Shown: piece after piece, positions 1 through 10,258 of the stretch
Layout of the letters: every line of letters begins with the position of its first letter
Position numbering within the stretch: position 1 is the stretch's first letter
Assembly (NCBI GenBank): GCA_015179025.1
Contig: WHUX01000373.1
Location: forward strand, 1 to 35,934
DNA length: 35,934 nt
Origin: Terfezia claveryi
Lineage: Eukaryota > Ascomycota > Pezizomycetes > Pezizales > Pezizaceae
Reading direction: 5' to 3'
Program-made: the position numbers and the translations under genes
The notes under the pieces: generated by a model
Databases searched by the model: none
The model's input: the letters and a program-made list of their open reading frames with translations, nothing else
What the model was told of the DNA's origin: nothing

Positions 1-190
1 TATGTAGCCTGAAACATGCATGTGCTAATCTGTCAGACCAGCGTGCGCAAATCTGCCTTCCGACCAATCAACACATATTTCCCAGCCGCGTCAACCGACA
101 CATATTTCCAGGGCTGCGCGAACCAACAGAACACGAGAGCACGTGCACCCCTCTTTCACAGGTATGAGACATAACGCAGCCAGCCAGTAG
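1..190 (+). repeat. Copy A of large repeat family, head module
   Basis: This stretch matches about 28865-29060 in the same orientation and about 26860-27020 in reverse complement. Shared words include CTGAAACATGCATG, GCGTCAACCGA and ACACGAGAGCACGTGC. It is the module that lies between the AT-rich array and the satellite in the other two copies. The window starts inside it, so I cannot tell whether an AT-rich array also lies to its left. No coding potential is apparent. Confidence 0.8.
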
Positions 191-1960
191 TCGGTGGAAG
201 GTCAAGCAGCCAGCGCTGAGGTTAGGACTCCCCAGTGCACTCTCGAGATATCCCCATCTATATGTGCAGACATAGCCAGGTGCGTGAACTCGCCAGACAA
301 CCCGCGGACTCTATGTGAAGGCCTAGCTAATTGCTCTAAGGACGCCCAAAGTGCAGTTGCGAGATATCCCCAATCTATGTGGGCAGACACAGGCATAGCT
401 AGGTACATAAACTCGCCAGCAAACAAGCGGACTCTATATGAAGGCATTGCTAATTGCTCTTAGGACGCCCAAACTGCAGTTGTGAGATATCCCCAATCTA
501 TGTACGCAGACATAGGCATAGCTAGGTACTGAACTCGCCAGAAACCAGCGGACTCTATGTGAAGGCATTGCTAATTTCTCTTAGGACTCCGCTGAGATAT
601 CCCCTATCAATATTCACAGGCATAGCTAGGTACTGAACTCGCCAGAAACCAGCGGACTCTATATGAAGGCATTGCTAATTGCTCTTAGGACGCCCAAACT
701 GCAGTTGCGAGATATCCTCAATCTATGTGCGCAGACACAGGCATAGCTAGGTACTGAACTCGCCAGAAACCAGCGGACTCTATGTGAAGGCATTGCTAAT
801 TGCTCTTAGGACGCCCAAACTGCAGTTGCGAGATATCCCCAATCTATGTGCGCAGACACAGGCATAGCTAGGTACTGAACTCCCAGAAACCAGCGGACTC
901 TATGTGAAGGCATTGCTAATTGCTCTTAGGATGCCCAAACTGCAGTTGCGAGATATCCCCAATCTATGTGCACAGACACAGGGATAGCTAGGTACTGAAC
1001 TCGCCAGAAACCAGCGGACTCTATGTGAAGGCATTACTAATTTCTCTTAGGACTCCGCTGAGATATCCCCTATCAATATTCACAGGCATAGCTAGGTACT
1101 GAACTCGCCAGAAACCAGCGGACTCTATGTGAAGGCATTGCTAATTGCTCTTAGGATGCCCAAACTGCAGTTGCGACATATCCCCAATCTATGTGCGCAG
1201 ACACAGGCATAGCTAGGTACTGAACTCGCCAGAAACCAGTGGACTCTATGTGAAGGCATTGCTAACTGCTCTTAGGACGCCCAAACTGCAGTTGCGAGAT
1301 ATCCCCAATCTATGTGCGCAGACACAGGCATAGCTAGGTACGTGAACTCGCCAGAAACCAGCGGACTCTATGTGAAGGCAATGCTAATTTCTCTTAGGAC
1401 TCCGCTGAGATATCCCCTATCAATATTTACAGGCATAGCTAGGTACTGAACTCGCCAGAAACCAGCGGACTCTATGTTAAGGCATTGCTAATTGCTCTTA
1501 GGACGCCCAAACTGCAGTTGCGAGATATCCCCAATCTATGTGCGCAGACACAGGCATAGCTAGGTACTGAACTCACTAGAAACCAGCAGACTCTATGTGA
1601 AGGCATTGCTAACTCCTCTTAGGACGCCCAAACTGCAGTTGCGAGATATCCCCAATCTATGTGCGCAGACACAGGCATAGCTAGGTATGTGAACTCGCTA
1701 GAAACCAGCGTACTCTATGTGAAGGCAATGCTAATTTCTCTTGAGATATCCCCTATCAATATTCAGACATAGCTAGGTATGTGAACTCGCTAGAAAGCCA
1801 GTGGACTCTATGTGGAGGTATTGCTAATTGCTCTTAGGACTCCGCAAGTGCACTCCCGCCTCCCGAGATATCCCCTATCAATATGCATATACATAGCTAG
1901 GTACGTGGACTCGCCAGCAAATTCGTGGACTCTGTGGGACTGCCTCGCTAATTGCTCTAC
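191..1960 (+). repeat. ~121-bp satellite with higher-order structure
   Basis: Tandem units of about 121 bp share a core containing GCATAGCTAGGTACTGAACT, CCAGCGGACTCTATGTGAAG and CGAGATATCCCCAATCTATG. A shorter variant of about 95-100 bp, marked by CTCCGCTGAGATATCCCC, recurs near 575, 1033, 1376 and 1728. The spacing is about 458, 343 and 352 bp, so short units are separated by two or three long ones. Related units with a 123-bp period occupy 29140-30060 and, inverted, 26230-26830. The ORFs that cross this region follow the repeat and are not credible genes. Confidence 0.93.
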
Positions 1961-2648
1961 TTCTAGGGGTTGCTCATGGCAGTGGATAACTACATCAGCG
2001 AGGGCGGTTACTACTTTGGAGACTGCTAAGGTCTGGGAACAGTTGGATAGTGGGAGGCATATGCGTAGGACACAGTCCTAGTGGGATCTATGATGGAATG
2101 GTTTGCTAGAAGAACAAATATGGCTTATCAGTGTATATAGAAGCTCAAGTTCACCTAGTGCATGCAATGTATTGCTTTTACCTGACTGCCTTTGCCTGAC
2201 TGCCCCTCTCTGCCTGGCTGCATTTGCCTGGCTGCTATTATCGTTATTCTCCGCGTGCGCTAAGTAGAGTGGAAATATTGTCTGTCAGGTAGTTTTGCTA
2301 GGGCGCACACCTGCGTTACCGAGGCATACTGCGCTCTTGAAGCACCTGGACATTGCACGACCATTGATTGGCGCCTGGGGGCAGAAACAGTATACGGCTT
2401 AAGGGCGGGGACGCACAAAATAGGGCGCCAGGGCGCTATTCCACAATGCTGAACCCTAGGGTGCAAAGCCCTAAGGTACGGCGTCATGGCATGGATTGCG
2501 TTAACAACTGGCCGTAGGGCGCGCACTGCAAGGGAGCGGCGCCCAGGCGACAACAGTCTTCCACGCTGCGCCGTTAACTGTCAGTTTGTCTTTAGAACAT
2601 CGTGGGCGTCGGGGGCCGCAAAGGCAAACTGTAATCATTTCTGATGAA
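1961..2648 (+). repeat. Copy A tail module shared with the right arm
   Basis: After the satellite, the sequence parallels 30150-30790. Both contain TTGCTCATGGCAGTGGAT, a tract ending in AATGTAT, a GC-rich segment with GGCGCCAGGGCG, and a last block with AACTG-CAGTTTGTC followed by AAAGGCAAACT. Homology stops near 2648 and 30790, which I take as the outer end of the repeat family. Inside, 2177-2237 is a small tandem run of TTTGCCTGACTGC-like units. I see no gene here. Confidence 0.75.
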
Positions 2649-3534
2649 TACATCCCGACGACAATACCTTCGGAATGAAAATCGAAGTCACGGTCCACGC
2701 AGGGACCAGAATTAACGACAAAAAACAGGATTTAATTCTAGCAGCAATCCCAACACCAAACCCAATACAGAAAATCGGAAGGACTCAGATTGGGACACCA
2801 TCACAAAAAAATTAGATCAGAAGACGAAGATGCAATTAATTAGAGACAAGAAATGTCTATGGTGTTGGAACCCTGGACACTCCTACAAGGACTGTAGGAA
2901 ATGAAAAAATAAGGTACCCATGCGTACAGCCGCACAAGATTTAGCTATGCCGATAGCCACCAAGGATAAAAACAACAAGGATAAAATCAAGGAATGACCC
3001 TTGTCAAGACAGGTACCAGATTTTAGCAAGGTATTCGTTAAAGCTAACGAACACCCCGCACTAGCTTTAATTGATCTCCAAATGAAGGGAGGAGACTTAA
3101 TCAATTCTCAATTTGTACACCTATACAAAATACCAACTAGAAGTATTGAGAAGAAATCATTAAGTACAGCAATTAAAGGCTCAAAAGGAATGATAGACAA
3201 AGCTTGTACTATCAAACTTGATTGGATAGGTTATGTAGAAGAACGAACGTTCTATATAGCTCATTTGACTGGATGGGACATGATACTAGGAGAACCTGCT
3301 CTCAGCAAAGTGTGAGCAATAATTCCTGCCCATCAGGAACCAGTTACTATCCAACCGGAAAATATTCCTTGATTCCAGCTAAGTGTATGGAAAGGATCTA
3401 GAACTATAGCAAATAGTATAAGATCAGCATATACTCAGGTCAGCTGCGAATCAGTTACAGATTATAGTGAACCGGATAATTGGGAAAATATTAGTGACAC
3501 AGAAGAAACCGATTCAGAAGAGAACTCATGACAG
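2644..3534 (+). pseudogene. gypsy-1 gag C-terminus and protease-like region
   Basis: One frame is open from 2644 through 3534 except for stops at about 2713 (TAA), 2902, 2995, 3313, 3370 and 3532 (all TGA). Several of these would be Arg codons after a single C-to-T change. At about 2854-2895 it encodes a CX2CX4HX4C knuckle (CLWCWNPGHSYKDC), the nucleic-acid-binding motif of Gag. The segment at 3001-3312 has the pattern ALIDLQMKGGDLINSQFVHL and ends near WDMILGEPAL, matching the layout of retroviral-type aspartic protease. The expected D-S/T-G triplet is replaced by DLQ, so the protease is dead or I am misreading a frameshift there. An acidic tail follows. Confidence 0.72.
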
Positions 3535-4520
3535 CTGTTTCTATGGTACAGAAACAATTCAACCCAGTAACGGAGTTTCCCTTATTATTTCCCAAGACAA
3601 TTCCATGGGAATTACCTCCACTAAGAAAAATTAATCACTCTATTAAACCAAAAGCGGGAGCTACTTGGATACCAAAATGGTGACTTCAGGACATCGATTT
3701 AGATAACAAATCCATGACAAATTAGTCGAAGAAGAAGCATTAGGTCGCATATATAGAGTAGAAAATGACACAAATGCTATAGTCATGTTCACTATCCCTA
3801 ATCGAGATAAACCGGAAGAAGTTAGACATGTCAATGATTGTCGAGACTGCAATTTAGCCGTTGAACCGGACCACACCCCATTGCCAGATATTAATGAAGC
3901 AATTGAACTAGTAGCGGAGAATCCCATTTGGACTAAGCTTGATTTAGCCGACGGATTTTTTAACATCAGGAACAATAAAGAATCTGAGCAACACTCTACC
4001 TTTTATTACATAGGATATTTCAGAAGTAGAGTTATGCAACAAGGGATCGTAATGCACCAGCTACCATGGTTCGCGTTATGCATGAAATTTTTAAGGACAT
4101 AGTCTATAAAAATTTAATCATCTATATTGATGATATTATTATATTCTCTAAAACGTATGAAGAAATGTAGAATTATTAAGAAAGTACTTCAACGTCTACA
4201 GGATGAGAAATTCTATCTCAAAAAAAGCAAATGCCAGTTCTTTACTCCAAGATTGGAAATCTTAGGACACGTTTTGACATCAGACGGATTACATGTAGAC
4301 CCAAGAAGAGGACTACATATTAACATTTCCAACTCCTACAAGAAAAAAGGATCTTAGAGGATTTCTTGGAATCGTTAATTATCTCAGCAGATTTATTCCT
4401 GACTTGGTATACCCTGTCAGAACTGCAAGGAGAAACAAAGAAATGGGAATGGACAGATACTCATAATGCAGCGTTTGAAAAACTTAAGGAACTGTGAATT
4501 CCCCACATGTTTTAAAACCT
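3535..4520 (+). pseudogene. gypsy-1 reverse transcriptase, broken
   Basis: Reverse transcriptase fragments appear in successive frames. The fingers region includes FTIPNRDKPEEVRHVNDCRD and KLDLADGFFNIR (about 3785-3980). A frameshifted segment reads as QQGD-NAPATMVR (about 4040-4075). The catalytic box IYIDDIIIFSKT lies near 4120-4150, and thumb motifs KKSKCQFF and ILGHVLTSDGLHVDP lie at about 4220-4300. At least three frameshifts interrupt it. The wording resembles Ty3/gypsy pol proteins of mushroom-forming fungi. It would have copied genomic RNA into cDNA in virus-like particles. Confidence 0.85.
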
Positions 4521-4935
4521 TAGAATAATGAATCTACCGAACCCAAATATTTAGTCTGTGATGCTAGTGATGTAGGACTAGGATCTTGGATAGGTCAAGG
4601 ACCATTGACGCACATCAGACCATCATGCTTCCACTCTAGAAAATTTAATCCAGCACAACTCAATTATCCTACCTTTCAAAAGAATTATTAGCGATTATTG
4701 ACTCATTAAAATTTTTTGAAGCATAATTGAGAGGTCACAAGTTCACTATCCTTACCGACTACAAACCGTTAGTAACCTTCCATACTCAAACGCCTGCAAG
4801 TCAAAAATTGAGGCGATGGCAAGATTCCTAATAGAATTTGATATAGACATACAGCATACCGCAGGAAAGGAAAATTTGATAGCAGACGCTCTATCAAGAA
4901 AGCATAAATACTTGGACACTCCCACCACCGAGGAC
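4521..4935 (+). pseudogene. gypsy-1 RNase H
   Basis: The segment contains YLVCDASDVGLGSWIGQG (first catalytic Asp), FHSRKFNPAQLNYPTF, ELLAIIDSLKFF (catalytic Glu), ILTDYKPL (Asp) and the end motif ENLIADALSR. This is the usual Ty3/gypsy RNase H layout. It is interrupted by at least one stop, around 4725, and by small frameshifts. It follows the reverse transcriptase directly, as expected. Confidence 0.83.
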
Positions 4936-6330
4936 GATTATATTTCCAACAGCATCGATCCTCCTAACCATACCTACAACCACAACATCTCTACCAACAC
5001 TTTAAGAACTTTCCACTTACCAGAAACCTCTACTCAGAACAATATGGTTTCTCGCGGAGCTATCAATTTCAAGCATGTCGACTGCGACTTCAACAAATGT
5101 CATGGAAGAGCCGAAGAACTTGGACACCATATCTTCTGTCCTTACTTCGAAGGTATCCAGGATGAAGAAAGTGAATATGACATGATGAAGGAAGAAGAGT
5201 CCTCAGACGATGAGACTCTATCCACTATACCAGAAGAAGTTTTCAATGGGTATAATCGTGTACCCAATATAAACAAGAACAAACCTTAACAGTTCTTGGA
5301 CTAAGATATAGGCCTCCATCTTCTGAAAACGCACAACAAAATACCCTCGCTCCTGAAGAAGCGAAAGAAATTGCTATCGACCTGGCTCATAGCAATTGGC
5401 AACAACACAAAAGGATGTACTGGTCCTTTTGCGTGATTTTTACTGTCCAGTTCATGGCAGCTCCCACGCCATGAACAACCGCATGTTCACCATCGAAACA
5501 TGTGCAATCTGCAACCACCACGGACATGGCAGTTTGAACTGTGACCTGACAGCCTCAGTTCTTAAGAAGGAGAAGAATTCCTTACGACTCTATTGCGCAT
5601 ATCTTATCCGCAAATGAGCCTCAAAAGGAACTAGCACCAGTACAACAAACGCCAGCTTATCTACCTCCACCAGCTCTCAGCCGAGAAGAAGCTATCCAGG
5701 AAATCGGAGAATGGGCAAAAAGATGGATTACCAACAAGCTGACACGACCCACTCTCCAACCCAGCATTCAGTTCAGTAACCCTACCGAACAGATGACTAA
5801 CCACAAATGGAACAGGATATCATGGATACTCCTGTTGCCCCACAACAACCATGGAATGCACCTCAACAACCAGCTGCAACCGTTAGCAGCAGTAATGCAA
5901 TTCCAATCAACACCGCTGCCATCACTACTCGTTTAAAAAGAGAGTAGCCATTGACGAAGATTTACCCTCCTTCATTCAAGATACCAAGACCTCCAGACAG
6001 CGTTGTGATTTCTGTAATTCTCAGGACATAATGCTTCTACATGCAAGGAGAAGAAACCCACCATCAATGACTTCAACATAAGGATCGAACCGACCCTCAA
6101 CATGCTCATTGAAGAGAAATACATCAGCGACGGATGGGAAGACGACAAGGACTACTTCATTACACAGTGGCTTGACCAAGGTATAGGTATGAAAGCCGCA
6201 TATCAATCATGCATGAGAGTATGTCCTATCTGGAAGAACTACTATGATACCTTTGTGAACCGTAAGGATCATAGAAGAAGAGACGGATTTTTGTATGTAA
6301 GAACCACAAGGACAATGGAGACTAGTCTTG
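4936..6330 (+). pseudogene. Cysteine-rich spacer between RNase H and integrase
   Basis: About 1.4 kb separates the RNase H end motif (ALSR) from the integrase, much longer than usual for Ty3/gypsy elements. Three Cys/His modules lie in it. The first, at about 5090-5145, is CX4CX8HX3C (starts VDCDFNKCHG). The second, at about 5492-5533, is a canonical CX2CX4HX4C (CAICNHHGHGSLNC). The third, at about 6004-6045, is the same pattern split by a one-base frameshift. Between them are acidic stretches and a Pro/Gln-rich stretch. I do not recognise a named domain. Possible sources are a captured Gag-like fragment or a lineage-specific insert. Stops and shifts prevent a continuous reading. Confidence 0.6.
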
Positions 6331-7159
6331 CCCTCTACCTTTAACATCGAAGGTAAGAACTATCTCGAACTAGTTATTAAAGATGCACATGAAGCAACTG
6401 CTCATGGTGGCATTGAAAAAACGATGAAATATCTTACTGACCGATATGATTACCAGTCCTTTGCAGAACCAACTAAGACTATATCAGAAGTTGTGATACT
6501 TGTCAATGGACAAAGTATTCCAACAAGGCACCACTTGGACTCGTAACCCCGTTACATGTACCAAGTAGGCCATGGACTGACATATCGATGGATTTTCTTA
6601 AGTTAGCACCCGTGTTTACTAAGTGTTCCATTTTGTACCCGAATATTCCTGTTGAAGAAGATCATGTAGTTTGTATTTCACGACTTTGGACGATTGTCGA
6701 TAGACAATCAGGATTCAAGTTTCTTATTCCTGTCTCAGATAATTTCACAGCAGAACAATATACTGCTACCTTTGATACTCATGTAGTCCCACTATAGGAT
6801 ACCCTTTCTGTATTGTTTTTGACCGTGACACTCTTTTTATGTCAACGCACTTTCAAGATTGGGCTAGGAATAAAGGAATCAAGTTGGAACCGTCCACCGC
6901 ATATCATCCACGTGCAGACGGACAATCGGAAATTGTGAACAAAGAAATTCTACAAGTAGCAAGAGCTTGTAAAATCGAAGGATTTGATTGGCTACAGAAA
7001 CTACCAGAGATACAGTTGAAACTTAACTCTAGGTATAATGCCGCTAGACAGAATAGTCCCTTTTCCACACTATTTGGATTTAATGCACATCTTGGTGTAT
7101 CGATACTTCCATACCCCATTAATGCATATGTACCGCAAATAAACGTCATGAGGTAACGT
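6331..7159 (+). pseudogene. gypsy-1 integrase
   Basis: It begins with the zinc-binding region (AHEATAHGGIEKTMKYLTD, then a frameshifted CDTC-like end near 6490-6510). The catalytic core follows: MDFLKLAP (first Asp, about 6590), VFDRDTLFMSTHFQDW (second Asp, about 6820-6865 after a frame break near 6795) and TAYHPRADGQSEIVNKE (Glu, about 6895-6945). The target-joining domain continues to RYNAARQNSPFSTLFGFNAH. Integrase inserts the cDNA into host chromatin. This copy is inactive because of several stops and frameshifts. Confidence 0.87.
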
Positions 7160-7756
7160 CTAAAAACCTATATGATGCCAAGAAGACTCAAGCATCTCAA
7201 GCGAACAAACAACTACCCAATACAGCCAAATTTTCAGTCGACAACAAGTTATGCTTTCCTCAGAAAATATCAACCTATCGAACGTCTCACCCAAACTCAA
7301 ACCAAAATGGCTAGGCCCATTTCCCATTATTTCTAGTAATCGGAAACGCAATAACTATAGCCTAGACCTATCCAGTCAACCTGACCTCCACCTCATATAT
7401 AATACTTTTCATATTAGCAAACTCAAACCATACTACAAAAACGATCCCACCCAGTTCCCTCACAGACAATCTCAGGAACCAGGACCAATTCAAGAAGATC
7501 GTTATGAAGTTGAAAAGTATTAGAATTCAGAACAGCTCCTCGAACTGGAGAAAGACAATATAAGGTCAGATGGCTAGGATACTCTCCTAAATATGATTCC
7601 TGGGTAAACGCCAAGGATATCACCACCGAAATTCTTCAAGACTTCTGGACGACCAGAAGCATGGAAGATACATTCAAGAGACGTCGAAGGACTAAAGGAA
7701 AACAAGGACCACGAACAGAGATGAGACCCGAGCTCTCATCCAACAAGAAGAGATAG
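7160..7756 (+). pseudogene. gypsy-1 integrase C-terminus and chromodomain
   Basis: KPKWLGPFPIISSNRKRN and the following hydrophobic and HISKLKPY motifs (about 7290-7440) match the GPY/F module of chromoviral integrases. After a frameshift near 7518-7522, the sequence encodes a chromodomain: YEVEK, then RQYKVRWLGYSPKYDSWVNA and EILQDFW, finishing with a basic tail and a TAG stop at 7754-7756. Chromodomains of this family steer integration toward particular chromatin. The next 130 bp before the LTR hold only a 24-codon ORF that I do not support. Confidence 0.85.
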
Positions 7757-7879
7757 AATCATGAGTCAAGGAAACACTAAGGATATTCATGTTAATGCTA
7801 ATGTATTAACAATGCATCAAATCTTAGGAGTATGAAACCAATTGGCAAGCAAAGAAGTAAGGATAGGAAATCCTTCTAT

Positions 7880-7887
7880 GTGGGAAG
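7880..7887 (+). other. Polypurine tract of gypsy-1
   Basis: GTGGGAAG lies directly before the TGTAATGG start of the LTR. This is the position of the plus-strand primer in LTR retroelements. The tract is short, and the neighbouring bases are not strictly purine. Confidence 0.55.
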
Positions 7888-8558
7888 TGTAATGGAAACG
7901 TTGTTTCATTGCTTATATAATTGATTATATACTTTTGTATTTCCTATATTACTACTATGTTATGTAACTAAGCCTCTCGGTTGAAGGACTAGCCTTCTAC
8001 CACCTCCTATTGCTTTATAAGCATCTATAGCACGCGGAATTTGCCATGGGAAGTTCCATGGTACTTGCCATATGAGACACCCTCATTATGGCCGCTGACC
8101 TCTGTTTAAAGGCGTGTGACTCATACTATGCACATGACCATCGTTTATGGCGTGTGACTCATTACTATGGCCACATGACCCTTTTGTACAGCGCACCACC
8201 TTCTGGTATGCCACCCTTTATTGTATTTATTTCCTTAGTCATCAGATCTCAGAGGAGTATAAATAGGCCGCTGGATTCCCTCTGGAATCTACAGAAAGAC
8301 AAGAAGCAACCAAGCAAGCCTTCAGAGCAAGCAAGCCTATATTCCGATCAGATCAAGATCATATAGCTTAGATAGCACAAATCATATAAGATAGATTACA
8401 CCAGTTAATTACTGTTCCTTCGGGAACGTCCCACATAGTAATCTCCCTACCCTTCTGAGGTCTCACCTCAGCAGAACCGAAATACACAAACGTCCGTGCC
8501 TACGGATATAGATTGTATAAACGGTACCGAATAATACTGTCTAGTACCATTCATTACA
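7888..8558 (+). repeat. gypsy-1 3' LTR (LTR copy 1, 671 bp)
   Basis: It starts TGTAATGGAAACGTTG and ends CCATTCATTACA, giving TGTAAT/ATTACA terminal inverted repeats and the standard TG...CA ends. Two further copies lie at 32114-32795 (682 bp) and 33372-34092 (721 bp). The length differences come partly from the number of ~41-bp subrepeats carrying TGACTCA. The 3' flank goes straight into the gypsy-2 gag leader, so gypsy-1 probably inserted at, or recombined into, the 5' end of gypsy-2. Confidence 0.92.
8111..8265 (+). promoter_or_regulatory. LTR promoter: repeated TGACTCA sites and TATA box
   Basis: TGACTCA occurs at 8117-8123 and 8155-8161 inside repeated units that also carry CACATGACC. 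A TATAAATA box lies at 8258-8265. TGACTCA is the consensus for Gcn4/AP-1-type bZIP factors, so starvation-responsive transcription is a reasonable inference, not an observation. An inverted repeat built on CCATGG-GAAGTT-CCATGG lies just upstream, near 8045-8065. Confidence 0.6.
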
Positions 8559-9677
8559 TCCGCATTTATTCAGTGAACAGCAGCCAATGTACAGAATACA
8601 GCCAATGCTGCTTCTGCCGGACAGACTAAGTTATCTAGTAATACCAGTGCCGCACTCACTCAGATACAGGATCTGATTCTTAAGGGACAAAATACGCAAG
8701 CCGACGAATTTAGGATATTCACCACAATATCGGATGGCTAAGAAATCAAGCCGAACAACACTATCTCCACTATGACCGACGATTTGGAACGATAGAAAAT
8801 CGTTTGATACATGGAGAATCGACTTACTCAACTAGAAGGACAAGTACTAGCACCACGACCCATTCCACCACATAACGGCCTTACAGAACGGTTGGAAAAA
8901 GGCAGGGAACCCACCACCATGACCACCGAAAGTTCCACCAGTAGGACCACTACGAGATCCCACCCCACCACGACCATCCGATGCCACCAGCACAAGTGCA
9001 GGCAAGGCACCTCCCCCTACCAAGTTTAAGGGTGAATGAAAACAATTAGAAGGATGGATCCTTCAGATGGATGATTATTTTCTGATTACCCTCACCCAAA
9101 ATGAAAGTCAGAAGCTCGCTTATTTGGACTATGTTTGGAAGGGAAAGCATTGGATTAGTGGAAGGCTAATAGGATAAGCTATACTACTTGGGATGAGGTA
9201 AAAAGAGCTATGAAGATGTATTATGGGGACCATTATCAGGGAGACCGATCTTATTAGGAGATAACGCAGCTGAAAAAGACAGGATCCATTATCGATTATC
9301 TCACAGAAATCGACCGGCTTAATACCTACGCTAAGATTCCTGATGCTCAGATAATCAACATAATTATCTCCAACCTCCCTCATAACCTCCGTGTATCAAT
9401 GGCCCACTACGAACAACTCCGACAACAACCCACTCAGTGGAGGCAGAAACTTATTGAGATGGATGTCATTAGTACCGAATTCCAAAGCCGAAACCACAAT
9501 CCCCCTTACCCAACCAGTATCAAAGAAGCGTACATTCGAGGAATAGATACAACTCAGAGTGGAGTACCCTCTACCACAGAACAATACAAGGATGTACAAA
9601 TCCTGAAGCAATATGAGATGCAAGAATGCGAGAAGGAAGATGCTTGTCTTGTAGATATACTGGCATCGAGCGGCTGA
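8559..9677 (+). pseudogene. gypsy-2 gag
   Basis: The frame can be followed from about 8590 (NTANAASAGQTKLSSNTSAA) through a coiled region with MENRLTQLEGQVLAPRPIPP near 8811. After frame changes the retrotransposon Gag core appears: QMDDYFLITLTQNESQKLAY (about 9068) and TGSIIDYLTEIDRLNTYAKI (about 9284). The last open piece, 9399-9677, ends with a TGA. Several in-frame TAA, TAG and TGA codons and at least two frameshifts disable it. Gag would have formed the particle shell. Confidence 0.78.
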
Positions 9678-10258
9678 GTGTAGGCGTGGAAAAGTGCTAC
9701 TGAACCCACTACTAAGCCAAGGAATACCACCATACTAGCCAGGCACTAGTACCTACCAACAAGAAGGCTCGAACGATAAAGGACAACTTCGGATTACAGA
9801 GCTTGGCTCGAGGAAGAAGAATCGGGAAACGATAAGGAGTACCTCACCTACCATCGGACGTACTCCTAGACATTCTCCTCTCCTGATGGTCCGAATTCTT
9901 ATCACTGGGGAAGAAGTTGAAGCAGTAGTAGACTGTGGAGCTAGTGCTCCAGTCGTGGGAAAAGATTAGCAGTTAAGTTGGGAATTTGGAAAAGGGCTAG
10001 GGAAGTCAGAGTTAGGCAGAAGATGGATCTCGAATTTCTGGAGGAAAATATGTAGTTAATACTAGGTTTGATATGTTGGATTCCTCTTCTCGTTTTTTGG
10101 GTAAGTTTAAGATGGATACTGAAGTTTTGGATATTGGGAAGAAGGATGTTATTTTGGGTTTGTCTTGGTTAGAACAAAATGGATTTTTGGTGGATACTCA
10201 GGACAGGCACCTGAGACAGGTCTCTACAGGTTTGATTATTCCGTGTTCCATTAGATAG
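9678..10258 (+). pseudogene. gypsy-2 zinc knuckle remnant and aspartic protease
   Basis: Near 9675-9700 the sequence suggests the start of a CCHC knuckle (ECRRGK...), but its second Cys is Arg and the rest is out of frame. The protease starts at about 9886: MVRILITGEEVEAVVDCGAS. The active-site D-T/S-G reads DCG, which would abolish or alter activity. After a frameshift near 9960 the enzyme continues at 10028-10255, with the ILGLSWL motif (I-L-G-x-x-W/F-L) that closes this family. Stops interrupt both parts. Confidence 0.72.

Larger units (their letters stand above)
2644..8558 (+). mobile_element. gypsy-1: decayed Ty3/gypsy chromovirus, internal region plus 3' LTR
   Basis: Domains appear in the order CCHC knuckle, protease-like region, reverse transcriptase, RNase H, a cysteine-rich spacer, integrase, chromodomain, purine tract and LTR. 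This is the Ty3/gypsy order with a C-terminal chromodomain. The 5' LTR and most of gag are missing. The left edge abuts the end of repeat copy A near 2644. Stops and frameshifts occur throughout. The same LTR family recurs at 32114-32795 and 33372-34092, and the element starting at 33372 is probably a relative that supplies the missing 5' end. Confidence 0.88.

Noticed and set aside
194..463. 89-codon ORF in the first satellite
   Set aside because: It follows the 121-bp unit, its peptide repeats with the DNA, and other units carry stops in the same frame.
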